From: Sapria himalayana
Lineage: Eukaryota > Streptophyta > Magnoliopsida > Malpighiales > Rafflesiaceae
Length of the DNA: 64,000 nucleotides
Reading direction: 5' to 3'
Assembly: GCA_029783825.1 (NCBI GenBank)
Contig: JAREIK010003356.1
Coordinates: 117,649-181,648 of the forward strand
Numbering within the stretch: the first letter of the stretch is position 1; each line of letters begins with the position of its first letter. The notes below the pieces were generated by a model that did no database searches, was not told the DNA's origin, and was given only the letters and a program-made list of their open reading frames with translations. The translations under genes were made by a program, and so were the position numbers. Of the stretch, positions 39,656 through 51,680 are shown one piece after another.

Positions 39656-39659
39656 TCGT

Positions 39660-39862
39660 AGGAGCTAGGCTCGTCTAAAGTTATTTGAGATGCAATATGC
39701 ATCGAGATTCAAACCCCCAGGCACAAGACACACCCAAGGTGCAAGGCGTGCCGATGCGCAAGGTGCACCCAGGTGCAAAGCACACTGAGATGCACGGCAA
39801 ACCAAGGCAAAGCACATCGAGGCACAAAACCCTTTTGGAGCATGGAGGCTCAAGGGGCAATA
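39660..39862. repeat. GC-rich degenerate GGCACAAGGYGCACC array
   Basis: Short phrases such as CAAGGTGCACCCAGGTGC, GCAAGGCGTGCC and GAGGCACAAAACCC repeat every 10-20 bp. It is the most GC-rich part of its neighbourhood and lies just inside the candidate hAT terminus, so it may be a subterminal repeat bound by hAT transposase. Open frames here occur on both strands and are not credible genes. Confidence 0.6.
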
Positions 39863-40199
39863 AAGGTGAAATTTTTTTTGTGACATACTCTACATAAAAA
39901 TACATAAAATTTTTATATTTAACTAAAGCATTATTTATAATTTTTATCTATTAATAAAACAAAATCAATAAAAAATAATATTAAACATAAAAAAATATAT
40001 ATTATTAGTACTTCTCAACATCAATATCATTAAGAATAATAAAATAAAATAATTAAATTTTAACAAACCAATATATAAAGTTAAAAAATTAAACTTCAAA
40101 TATAGCATATCACTAATAAATATATAATATCATTATTATTTTTTGTATACCAAAAATTAAAAATTTAAAAAGATATACAAAATAAATACTTATAGATCT

Positions 40200-42480
40200 T
40201 AATCAAACTTTAAATCCATAAAATCATCATGACTATCATTTGTTTCATCATCACTCTTGAACTCTCACTTGTCTTAATCTTCATCTCCTGATAACTGGGT
40301 CATTTTTTATCTTCATGAATCAAAATATAAGTAAATGTATATTTAAAACATGATGATATTAACTTTGATATTTATATTTGCTTGAACTTGCTTTAATTTT
40401 TATATAAACCTTTAACTCTTCTAGCTCTTACAACAACACCACTAGTTAAATCATTACTCTCAAATGCTAAATTATCTTTTGTAACATTTTCATCTTCTTT
40501 TTGTTCATCTATTATTTATTGTTATAATTTATATCTTCCAAAAAAAATTAAAATCAATAATATGATGCTCATTGAATCTTTTTATCAAGGCTCAATTGTA
40601 CTTAATGTACATCAAATCATTCAAGCATTAATATTCCAACTTATTTATCTTCTTATTATAAATCTAAAAAAATCATGATTATTAGATTATATATTATATT
40701 AAATAATATAATAAAGATATTAATTTTTCGTAATTATTTTAATAATTTACATTCTCGAAGATATTTTAATTTATTTCACAACCAGATACACTATATATTA
40801 GGTTGAGAAGCCATAATACACATTTTTACCAACTATTAATATTAGATCCAAATATACTTCATTATTCAATTATAATTAATATAAATAAATTATCAGCTAA
40901 ATATTTCTTATATTTTAATAAAAAATATATTAATTTAAATACAGTAAATAACTTAATTAAAAAACTAACCTAATAGTTAAGACTTCTTTTTTCGCATGGA
41001 AAAATCATAATCAAAAAGGTATTGAGAATGCATGTACAAGTCCAATTATGATATAATTGTATCTTATTCACCTCTCTATTCTATCATTCTCAACATGAAT
41101 TTACATACATCTTCAAAGATTTTTGAATCTAGATTTACTACTAATCCTTTTGTATCATAATAAAACTATGTACAAAAATCTTTAGTTGAATATAAGGTTG
41201 ATGAAGCTGAATCTCTCACTGCCTATTAATGATTTTCATGTTTTCCTTATACTTCTTTTAACTCTCATTAAAGCTTTTGATAATTATTTTCTATAATTTG
41301 CATGAAAACATAAATGTAACTCATTGTATGCCTCTTTTCACCAACCACCAAACAAAGAATATGTATAAGAGGGTCTGACATCGTCAAACAAAATATTACA
41401 GTATTCTAAAAATGAGGCATAAAAATTATATTTTTTCTCTTTTCCTCTTTTGCCAATTTATTTATAACTTCCTCAAGTTTTTTTTTATTTATTAATACGA
41501 GATAAAGTGATGAAGACCATTACAAACCACATCTTTGTAAGCCTCAACAACTAATTTTGCTCAATAAATCATCTAATCATATTAAGCAATCTCATTTTAT
41601 TATAAATACAACCACATATAAATATAACTCACTTTATTCTCTTCTTGATATATGATAGTTTTTCAATATCCTTCAACAATAAATCAAGACAAAAATGCAA
41701 TACATAGTATCCATTACAAATATTGTCTTTTTTATTTCAACAATCTGCCTATATAAGTTAAAGTTAAACATTAATATATAAATAATATATAATGTGTAAT
41801 AACCTAAATAAAACAATAAAAAAATCAAATTAAATTTTAAATATTACTATCACATAATTTGAAGTATTATCTATTATAACTTGATTAATATTATCTTTGT
41901 TAACTTCTTTCACCTAACTATCAAAAAATTCAAATAATTTATCTCTCGTCTTGATCATAAAAAAAATATCAATAGGTTTTATAAACATGAATACATGATT
42001 TTTCTTTATAAATTCCCCATGATATTCACCAACATTCTTTCTTTCCTATCAGTTCATTCATTTGATATAAATAAATATTCATTTTACTTCCATAATATAA
42101 AAAGATTCTTCATCAAATTCATTATAAGAATTAATTCTTTTTTAGACTAGTAACTCTCACATCATAAAAATTAAATCTCTTATATCTCAAATAATATTGC
42201 CCATTTGCCTTTCAAGCATTGGTTAAGAACTAATATAGTTGGCTATATTAAATGAATTACAGTAATATATAGCTATCTACAAAATAAAAAATCAAATTTT
42301 ATGTAAGAATTAATTCTTTATTTTGACTAGTAACTCTCACATCATGAAAGTTAGATCTCTGATATTTCAAATCATATTACCCAATTATCTCAAGCATTGG
42401 TTAAGAACTAATATAGTTCACTGTATTAAATGAATTGCAACATCATATAATCATCTACAAAATAAAATATTGGCTCTTTC
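40200..42480 (-). pseudogene. hAT-family transposase, decayed
   Basis: Conceptual translation from high to low coordinates follows a plant hAT transposase. An N-terminal region (YDVRVTSLKK-like near 42,160) is followed by the DUF659-like stretch with IDNTSNYV near 41,870. Then, apparently after an intron, comes a WTPCAAHC-like block reading WILCIAFLS near 41,700, and the region before dimerisation (NLDSKIFEDVCKFMLRMIE near 41,100). The dimerisation domain reads NKLEYxCLNDLMYIKYN and RFNEHHIIDF near 40,560-40,650. A C-terminal acidic patch (SDDETNDSHDDF) lies near 40,220. Stops and frameshifts are frequent, so it is inactive. The enzyme would cut and reintegrate hAT DNA with 8-bp duplications. 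Confidence 0.8.
42126..42480. repeat. 179-bp tandem duplication in the hAT N-terminal region
   Basis: AAGAATTAATTCTTT at 42,126 recurs at 42,305. The two copies align along their length (shared GACTAGTAACTCTCACATCA, AAGCATTGGTTAAGAACTAA, ACAAAATA) with roughly one difference in eight bases. The duplicated part encodes a stretch of the hAT relic. Confidence 0.9.
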
Positions 42481-42514
42481 CTTAACCTCTTACTTGTAAG
42501 TATTGAGAGTGATG

Positions 42515-42605
42515 CATTGTGGGGCCAGTGCATATGGCATGCTTGAGGCATGCTTTAGCTCAAGGCATGCTTGAGGCATGCTTTAGCTCAAGGCATGCCT
42601 ATGGC
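42515..42605. repeat. 30-bp tandem repeat, GGCATGC-rich
   Basis: AAGGCATGCTTGAGGCATGC followed by TTTAGCTC occurs twice in tandem. It resembles the GC-rich array at 39,660-39,862 on the other side of the hAT coding relic. Confidence 0.8.
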
Positions 42606-45070
42606 ACACATGGCCTTTGCTTGCTAACATAGCCCAAAGGCCCACTTTTCTCAACTAGACGTGTTGGGTAGGACATGGTCGAGTTGGCCACTACCTATGC
42701 CCCCTCACCCTAGTTGGTTAGCTAATTCCTGACTATTGGGTGCTAACACTGGCTGACTAGCAAATAGCCAGTGCCTAGTGGCCTATGGCCATATCCATTG
42801 GATTGTACTAGCTAGGACAACCCATCAACCAATGCCTAGTGACCATTAGGCATCAAGCAAGGGACCATGGGCACTAACTTTGTCATACAGAGTTTGTTTT
42901 TAAGATTGATATTTAATTATTAAAAATTTAATTATTAAATATAAAATCTATTGCATTGTAAATGAAAATGAATAGAAATCAACTCAATAAAAAACACATC
43001 TATTTCATGATTTTGATTTCATCATAATATCACAAATAATAATAAATTAAAAAACTAAGTAAAAAGCACGACAATCAACAATAGTCAACAATGGTAACAT
43101 GTGAGTCTTAAGGCATGTCTAACGCACACATGGGCGTTGGGTGCTAACACGGCTCAAAAGCCCACTTTTCTCAACCAGGCATGTTGGGTCGGACAGGATC
43201 AGGTTGGCCACTACCAATGCCCCCTCACCCTAGTTGGTTGGTTGGCCGGTCCTTGGCTGTTGGGTGCTAACACTAGCTGACTAGCAGCCAGCCAATTCCC
43301 AATGGCCTATTGCCACAACCATTTGATTGTACTAACTAGTGTCTTAAGGCGTGCCCAAGGCACACATGGACGTTGGGTGCTAACATGGCCCAAAGGCCCA
43401 CTTTTCCCAACCAAATGTGTTGCGTAGGACAAGGTCAGGTTGGCCACAGCCTATGCCACCTCACCTTGGTTGGTTGGTTGGTTCCTGGTACTAACAATGG
43501 CTGACTAGAAGCTAGCCAATGCCCAATGACCTATGGACACAGCCACTAAATTATACTAGCTAGGCCAACCCATCAACTAGTGCCTAGTGGCCATAGACAC
43601 TAACTTGTCATATAGAGTTTTTTTTTTAAATATAATTTTGATTTTTAACAATTTAAATATTAAAAATAAACTATATTATATTGTTAATGAAAATGAATAA
43701 GAGTCAACTCAAAAAATATATATCTATTTCGTGATTTTGATTTTGATCTTATCACAATATCACATATAATAATAAATTATAAAATTAAGTAAAAAACACA
43801 ATAATCAACAGTAGTCAACAATAATAGCATGTGAGTCTTGTAATATCCAAGATAAGTTTGTATGGTTCGGATTGTCACATCATAAGTTTTTGTCAAAACC
43901 TCAATACCCTCGATGTCATGTGAGTCATCATCCACTAGTAATTTTTTCACTTTATCCTAAAGACTAATTAATGAATCCTCATAGTATTTTAAGCATGAGA
44001 ATATTTTTATGATATATGGTCACAATATCAATCTCTTATCTGAAATAAAATAAAAATCACAAAAAAATAAACTCAATAATATGAAAGATACCAAAAAGAT
44101 TAGTAAATCATGTATAATCTTAGATAATATGAGATAGATGAATTTGTAAGATTTATAGTAATTTTATGAAGAAGGGAGAAAGATAATGCATCTCTTTGGG
44201 TTTGATTTTTGTGGTAGGAGGGGGAGGGCATTTAAAGTGATTGCCTCCCATCAGGAGTGCTTGAAGTAATTCATGCCTTTTTGTCTTTCACAAAATGGGC
44301 ATGCCTCCCCCCAAGCGAGGCACTATGGCAAGGGCATTGTGGTGCCTGCACTTAATGAGTGCCTAAGGCATTCCTTCTCTTAATGCATGACAAAGGAGTG
44401 CCTGGCTACTAGGTGCTAACATGGCCCAAAGGCCCATTTTTCTTAGCCTGGTGTGTTCGATGGGCCACGACCTGTGCCCCCTCACTCTAGCTAGTTGGCT
44501 GGCTCCTGGCTACTGGATGCTAACGCTAGCTTATTGGCAGCTAGCTAGTGCTCAATGGCCGGTGGCCACTGCCACTAAACTGTACTGGCCAGGCCAAGCC
44601 GTATGCCCATGCCTAGCAGCCACTAGGCATTAGGCGGGAAGCCGTAGGCATTAACTTTGTCAAATAATGTTAGTTTTTAAAATAGAATTTTAATTTTAAA
44701 ATAAAAATAAATGAAAATCATAACTCAATAAAAAATTTATCTATTTCATGATTTTAATTTCATCATGATATAACAAATAATAATAAATTAGAAAACTAAG
44801 TAAAAATCATGATAATCAATAGTAATTAGCAATAATAACATGTCAGTCTTCTAATATCCATAATAAATTTGTATGGTTCAGATCGTCACATCTCAAACTT
44901 ATAGTCAAACCTCGATATCATTGATATCGTGTGAGTCATCATTCACTAGCAATTATTTCACTTAATCCTAAAAACTTATTTTTGGATCCTCTCAGTCTTT
45001 TAAGCATAAGAATACTTTTATCATATATGGTCACAATATCAGTCTCTTATCTAAAATAATATTCATAATC
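42600..45070. repeat. Composite repeat: GC-richer module, AT-rich module and linker, several copies
   Basis: A GC-richer module of about 250-300 bp (GCCCAAAGGCCCACTTTTCT, GTTGGCCACTACCTATGCCC, AACTTTGTCA) occurs near 42,620, 43,140, 43,385 and 44,415. An AT-rich module with TCAACTCAATAAAA, CTATTTCATGATTTTGATTT and CACAAATAATAATAAATTA follows near 42,960, 43,690 and 44,720. A third module (TTTGTATGGTTC, ATGTGAGTCATCATC, TATATGGTCACAATATCA) occurs near 43,855 and 44,870. Copies are diverged and one is partial. No coding sense is seen; the 70-codon frame at 44,421 falls within one module and is not conserved in the others. Confidence 0.85.
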
Positions 45071-47350
45071 TCAGAATAAATAGGATCAAATATTATGTTA
45101 GATATCAGATTCGTTAGTAGATCACATATAATCTTAGATAATATGAGATTGATGGATTTATATTATTTTCACTAATTTAATATATCTAAATTCTTAATAT
45201 AATCATATGATAAAATAAAGCAATAAGTAATATCTAAGTACCGAGATAGCTCTCTCTTATTTGATGAACCATCACATCAGTTACCTCTAGCTAATAGAAT
45301 AAAAAAATTATTGTATTCAAATAATTTGTTCATATCTATTCTCAAAAACTAACTAAAAGACTCACTAAAACTATAATACTTAGTGTCATAATATTTAAAC
45401 ATTTTATCTAATCGTTCATGAATCCTAAAATATGTTTATTCTATTTTATTCATTCATGTGAATAAATATTTTAATATGTTTTATAGCTCTTCCATCTTAA
45501 CCTTATTATCCAAAGATGCAATCAAATAATAAAAAGTAACATTCATAATGTATATCTTGTATATTTGTTAAATGTATAACTAATATTACATATACAATAC
45601 ATATAGTAAGAGTGTACATAAGCTAAGACATTTATCATATCATAAAAATCTTTAAGAATTTCAAAAACTAAATTTTTATCTTATAATATAAATTATCAAT
45701 AATAATTTTACTAATTTTACTATTGACATCGTTGAATATCAAGTGTTGATAGCTAACACTTGAATTCAACATGAACTATGTATAATACTAATGGAGTCTA
45801 ACATTCATTTGAAATTTTTTTCTTTTATAAGCTTACTTACGAACATAAAATGTAAAAATCTTATTGTCTGCTAGGTATCTTAATATATTTAACTTTTAGT
45901 GAAATTTTTATATTTTCAAATATTAATAACCCAATTTTTATTCATACTTACACTATTAGATTAATTATATGATACATATACCTAACATAAAAAATATCAT
46001 CTAATGATACATCTCTAATAATTCTTACAAACATATTAATCACAACACTTATATTTGAAACATTACCAAATATAATACTAAAAAATTTTATTTTGAATAA
46101 CATATTCTTTAAAGATCTTTGAAAAACACTCATATATAGAGAGTCATAATGAGGATAAACAATCTCATGAAAATATAATTTTTTATATTTAATTTTCTAC
46201 TTAAAATCAATATAGTGGGTGATAACTTATGTGAATACATCATCACAACTAATCTAAATGTCGAAAGTCACAAAAATCACTTCATTACATTTTAAGTTCA
46301 TTAATTACTAATTATTATGTTATTCCTACTAATCTACCTAGAAATGTTATGATAAATAAATTAAAAGTAAGTTTGCATAATATGAATTTTATCAAGTCTT
46401 TCCTTCCAAACTCTTTGTCATAAATGAAGTCAATAAACCTTAAGTTGATACAACTTCAAAATTTCACCGCTCAATTAAGTTTGTCAAAAATCTAATGCAC
46501 CATATTTTTTAGTGTATTAATTCGCATATCTTTTATAGTGGTCAATGCCACCAACATCCCCTCCTACATATATATATCTTTCATAATATATATTTTATAT
46601 CAAATCCTCTTCGATATATCTAAAATTTTATTTTAAATTATGTTAAAATGTGTGTATACTACTGAAGTTTGCTTATTTTTAAGTTTTTTAGTTAGATGAA
46701 TTAATGTCATAAAAGAAAACTTAGTTTCGACCTCAAACATTTCTATCAAGTTACAACTATTATCTATATATAAGTCTAATTCATTTTTATAATATTTATT
46801 ATTTGTTATTTTTTAATTTAAGAGACTAAAGCATGAGAAGAAGAATAGTATTTTTCTAATCTTTTACTTTTTTTGTTAATTTATTTATTTATATAAAAAT
46901 TATTAAATAAAATATATGCAATGTGATATGTATCTTTATTTTATGTGGGTAGCATGTATTTTTTTTACCTCTACATCATATTCTCATGCTTCGAAGTCAT
47001 AGCTCATCATAAAAATAACTCTGACATTCTAATAAATTGTAATTATAATTAAAAAAAAATTATGGGCACAAACAGGATACTATGATGCTTTTATAATTTA
47101 AAAGAAGTGCCAGAAGAAGAGGGGAGAGAAGACGTAATTACAAATAAATAATGAAAAATAAAATATATCAAAATATTATTTATAGATAAAATAACATTAT
47201 ATCTATAAATAATATTTTATCCATTTAACAACCATATATCGAATTTTGCCCATTAAACCATTGGATTCAGATGTAATATAATAGATAAAATAATTAGAAT
47301 TTTTTTATTTTGGACAACAGCACAACAACAAGTGTTTTCCAATCAACAAA
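45071..47350. other. AT-rich DNA, no recognised gene
   Basis: A 61-codon minus-strand frame at 45,948-46,133 and other short frames show no recognised similarity. The stretch 46,200-46,560 is slightly less AT-rich, with no stop-free frame of use. It is probably hAT interior or old repeat. Confidence 0.5.
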
Positions 47351-47379
47351 TAGCAACCATATTAAATTGAATGCTTTTT

Positions 47380-47600
47380 TCAGATGTGGTCATGCCACAT
47401 TTCATGTCAATGTGCCTGCCTCATTGGCCATACCTGATACGACATGAGGCTCGTGTGTTCCCACAGAAGTAGTGCCATAGGCTAGCATGAGTGAGGCTCA
47501 GACATTATTTTGAACCATGCCATGTCAAACTTGATATGTCTAAATTGTGTTATGTCATGGGTCGTGCTCAAGCCACCCAGCACACTTGACACCCCTAATT
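47380..47600 (-). mobile_element. Candidate hAT element terminus (right)
   Basis: The end reads CACTTGACACCCCTAA on the plus strand, that is TTAGGGGTGTCAAGTG inward, a typical hAT terminus. It is preceded by a GC-richer stretch with repeated CATGTC/CATGCC and GGGTCGTGCTCAAGCC. With the candidate at 39,617 it would bound an 8-kb element around the hAT relic. Confidence 0.5.
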
Positions 47601-48007
47601 TTATTGTATAAGATTGCATAAGTACCTAATCAAATCAAACTAGTGTATAGGATACAAAATATTAGTAAGCTTTTGTAGCTGATATGTCTCATATTCTATA
47701 ATCAAAATATCCTTAAGAAAATAATATAGTATTCTATTTTTAACTAGTGATAAATACTCAAGCTAGGAATGCATAAGCAATAAATTCAAAATACTCATAT
47801 ATATAAAGAGAGATCTTATTATTAAAGAAAGAATATATAATTTAACCTACTTAATCTCAAATAGAATCTGCCTCAGAGTCTGCCAATTATTCAAATAAAT
47901 AATAATAGAAATAATAATAAAGCTATAATTTAATTATCTAAAAAGATAACTCACATAAAATAAACTAATAGGATAATCAAAAATAAATATGATACAAAGA
48001 AGCTATA
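47601..48007. other. AT-rich spacer, no gene seen
   Basis: Nothing recognisable in either strand between the hAT-like end and the inverted-repeat arm. Confidence 0.4.
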
Positions 48008-48086
48008 ATTTATATCATTGATAATTATATTTTATTTTTTATATTATTTTCTTATTTTGAAAATAGTATTATTACCAATTGAAAAA
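48008..48086 (+). repeat. 79-bp perfect inverted repeat, left arm
   Basis: The arm starts ATTTATATCATTGATAATTA and ends ATTACCAATTGAAAAA. Its exact reverse complement is at 54,099-54,177. Similarity stops abruptly on both sides. The arms enclose 6.0 kb with a copia relic and a LINE relic. Confidence 0.92.
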
Positions 48087-48769
48087 TATTTAAAAGTTAT
48101 TGGTCTATAGTATTTTGAATCATTTATTTGTGTATTTTTAGCTTAATTATTAATTATTAACAAAATTGAGAATATTTTATTATAGTCTTAAGTGTATTTT
48201 GATCTATAGTATGAGACATATTAGTTAGGGAAACTTATAAAAAAATTTTATTTTATATATTAGTTTGATTTGAGTAAGAATCTATTTAATCTAATACAAT
48301 CAGGTGTATGGGATTATAAAAGAGACATGACCCAAAGATGAAATTAGGTAATATATCACTTTTATTAATAATTATGTGATATATACATGAATATATATTT
48401 TTTGTGATAGTACATAGTTTTTTTTATTTTTCAAATTTTATATAAAATAAAAAAAAAATTAATTTAATAAAAATATTGATAAATTAATAAGTGACAATGC
48501 ATAAGAATATGTTAGACTGATTCTTCATCTATTATATGGATGATGTGATGATACATTAAATTCTGTGTATTATCATACTATAATAAAATAAAATTATTGA
48601 AAGAAAGAATAATTATTTGAGTATTATAGATTGGATACTCCTTGAAAAGATTGTTCTAAAATATATTGAAAAGATATAATTTTAACTGAAAATAACTTAT
48701 TAATCAAATATTTTTTTAATATATATATTTTTAGATCTTATATATTAGAGAGATTATTTTGCTTATTTT

Positions 48770-51080
48770 TTAGAGGTTTTGAGTGTACTTGTTTCTTTAT
48801 TTAATCACTCTCTAGGATGGGACGAGTTGGTATCTATGGCCTTGTGATGTATTTATCTTTGTTACTCTAGTACTTAGAGAGTATAAATGTTTGCCACCTG
48901 AGATTAGTAAGATTTTAACGAGGATAAATATTTTTTTTTGATCAATTTTTTTAATGAGACTAGGAATATTATGAGTTTATTGATTATATCCGAATTTATT
49001 ATTATTTTTTTCTAACTTGTACTCTCGATTAGACTATCTTTTAATAAAAAGAGATATCAATTGGTTATATTTGAGCATATTGATACTCAATATGATGTTA
49101 TCCTAAAAAAATTATCATATAATACTAATAAATTTGGATCTTGTTAATTTTAAAGAGAATAAGATTATTAGGAAAATAAGATTTTTTTCAGGCCTAGATA
49201 ATATAATAATTTGCATGTCTTTCACAATACAGTCTCATATTGAGCTAGTAACTAGAAGACTTGTTCTTAGGATTTAAGTCTATACTAGGAGAGAGAGATA
49301 TACTCAATCTGCTTAGATCTGAGATGAGCTAATTGAGGAACTAGATGATTCTATATCTAGTCATGATATTTAATTTTTAATTGATCTTTGCAAGTGACAA
49401 AAATGTTATTATCAATATTTGATTTCATAAGATTTTATTTTTTTTATTTCTTTTATTATTTTTTTTTGTGGGAGCAAAGATACCAAAATCTATTTGAGAG
49501 ATTATATCATCCATTATATTGTATTAGGATATGATGGAAGAACTATATGTCCTTAATTTTGATGATACTTGAAAACTAATACCAAGACCTTTAAGACGTT
49601 ATATTGTTGATTGTATGTGGGTGTTCACTATAAATATATTTCTAAATAAAAGTGTAGATTGCCTTAAGATGAGACTTAGAGTGAGATATTCACTTAGATA
49701 TTTGATATGAATAATAAGAAAACTTATCATTTAGTGTTCAAGATGATCTAAAATAGATTTTTATTTTTTTAGTTTCATCTCATAGTTGGAGGATATTTTA
49801 GTTAGACATGAAAAATATAGCTCTTTATGATAATCTTGAGGAGGATATATATATATGGAGTTGTCACAATTATATTGAGTTGCATAGTCAGATGTAATTT
49901 ATAGATTATGAAAGATATTAAATGGTCTAAAATAATCATTGATTGTTTGTTTTGTGAGATTTTCACATGTTATCTCATTTGGGTTATATATGCGTATTAC
50001 TTATTTTTCTTTATTTTTTTGATGGAATCTCAATGACAAAATGATTTTATTGTTTGTCTATGTGGATGACATTCTAATTATGATAGATGATGAGTTGAAT
50101 ATCACCCAACTCAGAATACATTTAGACATAGTTTTAGATAAAAGAACCTTGAGAAATTCAAATACTTTCTTAGTTTAGATGTGTCTTTTTCTATATAAAA
50201 TATTATATTGTCACATAGGAAATATGTACTTGATAGTTTTATACAAATTATCAAGTTATACTATCATGTAAATATTTTCTTTTGAGTTGTATTTTAGTAA
50301 ATATTTTTATTAATCTCTTGTAGAAATATTTTCTTTTGAGTTATACTTAAATAAATATTTTATTAATTTAGATATTGATTTTATTTCTGATTTAATTTAA
50401 ATTGATTCTACTATTTATAGTAGAATCATAAGTAAGATTAATTTTCTGACTTTAATGAGACTGAATATGATATACCCAATCAATATAGTTAGTTATTTTA
50501 TAGATTTTTTTTTTTAACTTCACATTGATGTATCTTTTCACATACTCATGTATGTGAAGAAATCTTTAGGATTTGAGATTTTTTTTTAGATCATGGATAC
50601 TTACAATTGGCTAGTTATTCAGATTTGTGTTACACACCAACATGTATTGAGAAAAGCTATATAATAGTGTTTTGTACTTTTTATGGATACAATCTTATCT
50701 TCTAGAAAAGTAAAAGATATAATTATTTTGAGATTTAGTATGAATGTAGAACTCAGAGTGATAATACCTATTATTTGTAAGATACTTTGAATGTGATACT
50801 TGATCAAGAAGATAAGATGTTTATTCTCTTCTGCCATTATCCTATATTGAGAGATATAATCTTTAATTCAGAATTTTACGAATAGATAAAGTACGTATAG
50901 ATAAATTATTTCTTCCTCAAAAAAAGGATTTAAGATGAGAATATTAATACAATATACATTTAGACAATTGAGCAGTTTGCAACATGTTCATGAAGGTTTT
51001 GAATAGATATCAAATTATTTTTTATATGTTTAATATTGTAAACTTGTATGCACTAATTTGACTGGGCGTTGTAGTTTTTT
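48770..51080 (+). pseudogene. Ty1/copia pol relic (integrase C-terminus, reverse transcriptase, RNase H)
   Basis: Translation across stops gives the integrase tail near 48,775-48,960 (FECTCFFI, SLxRMGRVGIYGL, YSSTxRV-like). The start of reverse transcriptase is near 49,580 (PRPLRRYIVDCMWVFT), and LDMKNIALYDNLEEDIYMEL lies near 49,810. The catalytic YVDD is intact at 50,059-50,070 (LLFVYVDDILIM). RNase H is near 50,610 (LASYSDLCYTPTCIEKSY), and the C-terminal end is near 50,980-51,070 (RQLSSLQHVHEGFE, then KLVCTNLTGRC). Stops and frameshifts are abundant. Gag, protease and 5' LTR were not identified. Confidence 0.85.
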
Positions 51081-51084
51081 TTTT

Positions 51085-51260
51085 ATTTTTATTTTTGTTT
51101 TATACTTTTGATTCCTATACTCGATATGTGAGTTGCACACCTTATTTTTGTCTATTATATAAGGGCATTAAATGTATTATTTTTATTCATCGAGCATTTT
51201 ATTGTATTTATTTTTTATCATATTTTGTAACAATAAAAAGTGATAAATTGTAATATACTT
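51085..51260 (+). other. Possible 3' LTR remnant of the copia relic
   Basis: Directly after the pol end lies a T-rich stretch, then a TATA-like box followed by a GGG (ATTATATAAGGGCATTAAAT at about 51,156) and AATAAAAAGTG near 51,230, which could be promoter and polyadenylation signals of a short LTR. No second copy was found, so LTR status is not proven. Confidence 0.3.
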
Positions 51261-51680
51261 TCTCAAGCTAGTGCTTACAGATATAAAATAGTAGACTATC
51301 AAGTTTAGGGAAAAAAATCGAGAGATCTTTTTAAGAACATGAAAATATCTATTGCCTGATCTACTATAGGTGTTATGGCTCATTTATCTTGGTGAACCAT
51401 GACCCAAATAAAAACAAGAAAGGCCTCCTCTTTCATGGAGATTCTAGAGGATTCTGAATGTTCCAGAATGTCTGAGATGTGAATGAACATTTCAAGGTCT
51501 AAATTTAAGATGATATTTTAAAAATCTATGATTTTTTTGTTCATTTTCATTAAGATTTAAGCCACCAAACATATAAAACATTAATAGAACTTATATTTAA
51601 AATGTGTACTAGATAGACCCTTAGGTAGAATGTGTTTAGACATTTTTATTCAAATTGAGGCATCCCTATTATTTGGAGTT
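51261..51680. other. No gene seen
   Basis: Unrecognised sequence between the copia and LINE relics. A 66-codon minus-strand frame (51,183-51,383) has no recognised similarity. Confidence 0.4.

Noticed and set aside
44421..44633. 70-codon frame in the GC-richer repeat module, and overlapping frames at 39,665-39,905.
   Set aside because: They lie in low-complexity or repeated DNA and are not preserved in the other copies of the same module.
42515..45070. CRISPR-like or bacterial repeat array.
   Set aside because: Repeats are long, diverged and of unequal spacing, with no unique spacers and a eukaryotic transposon context.
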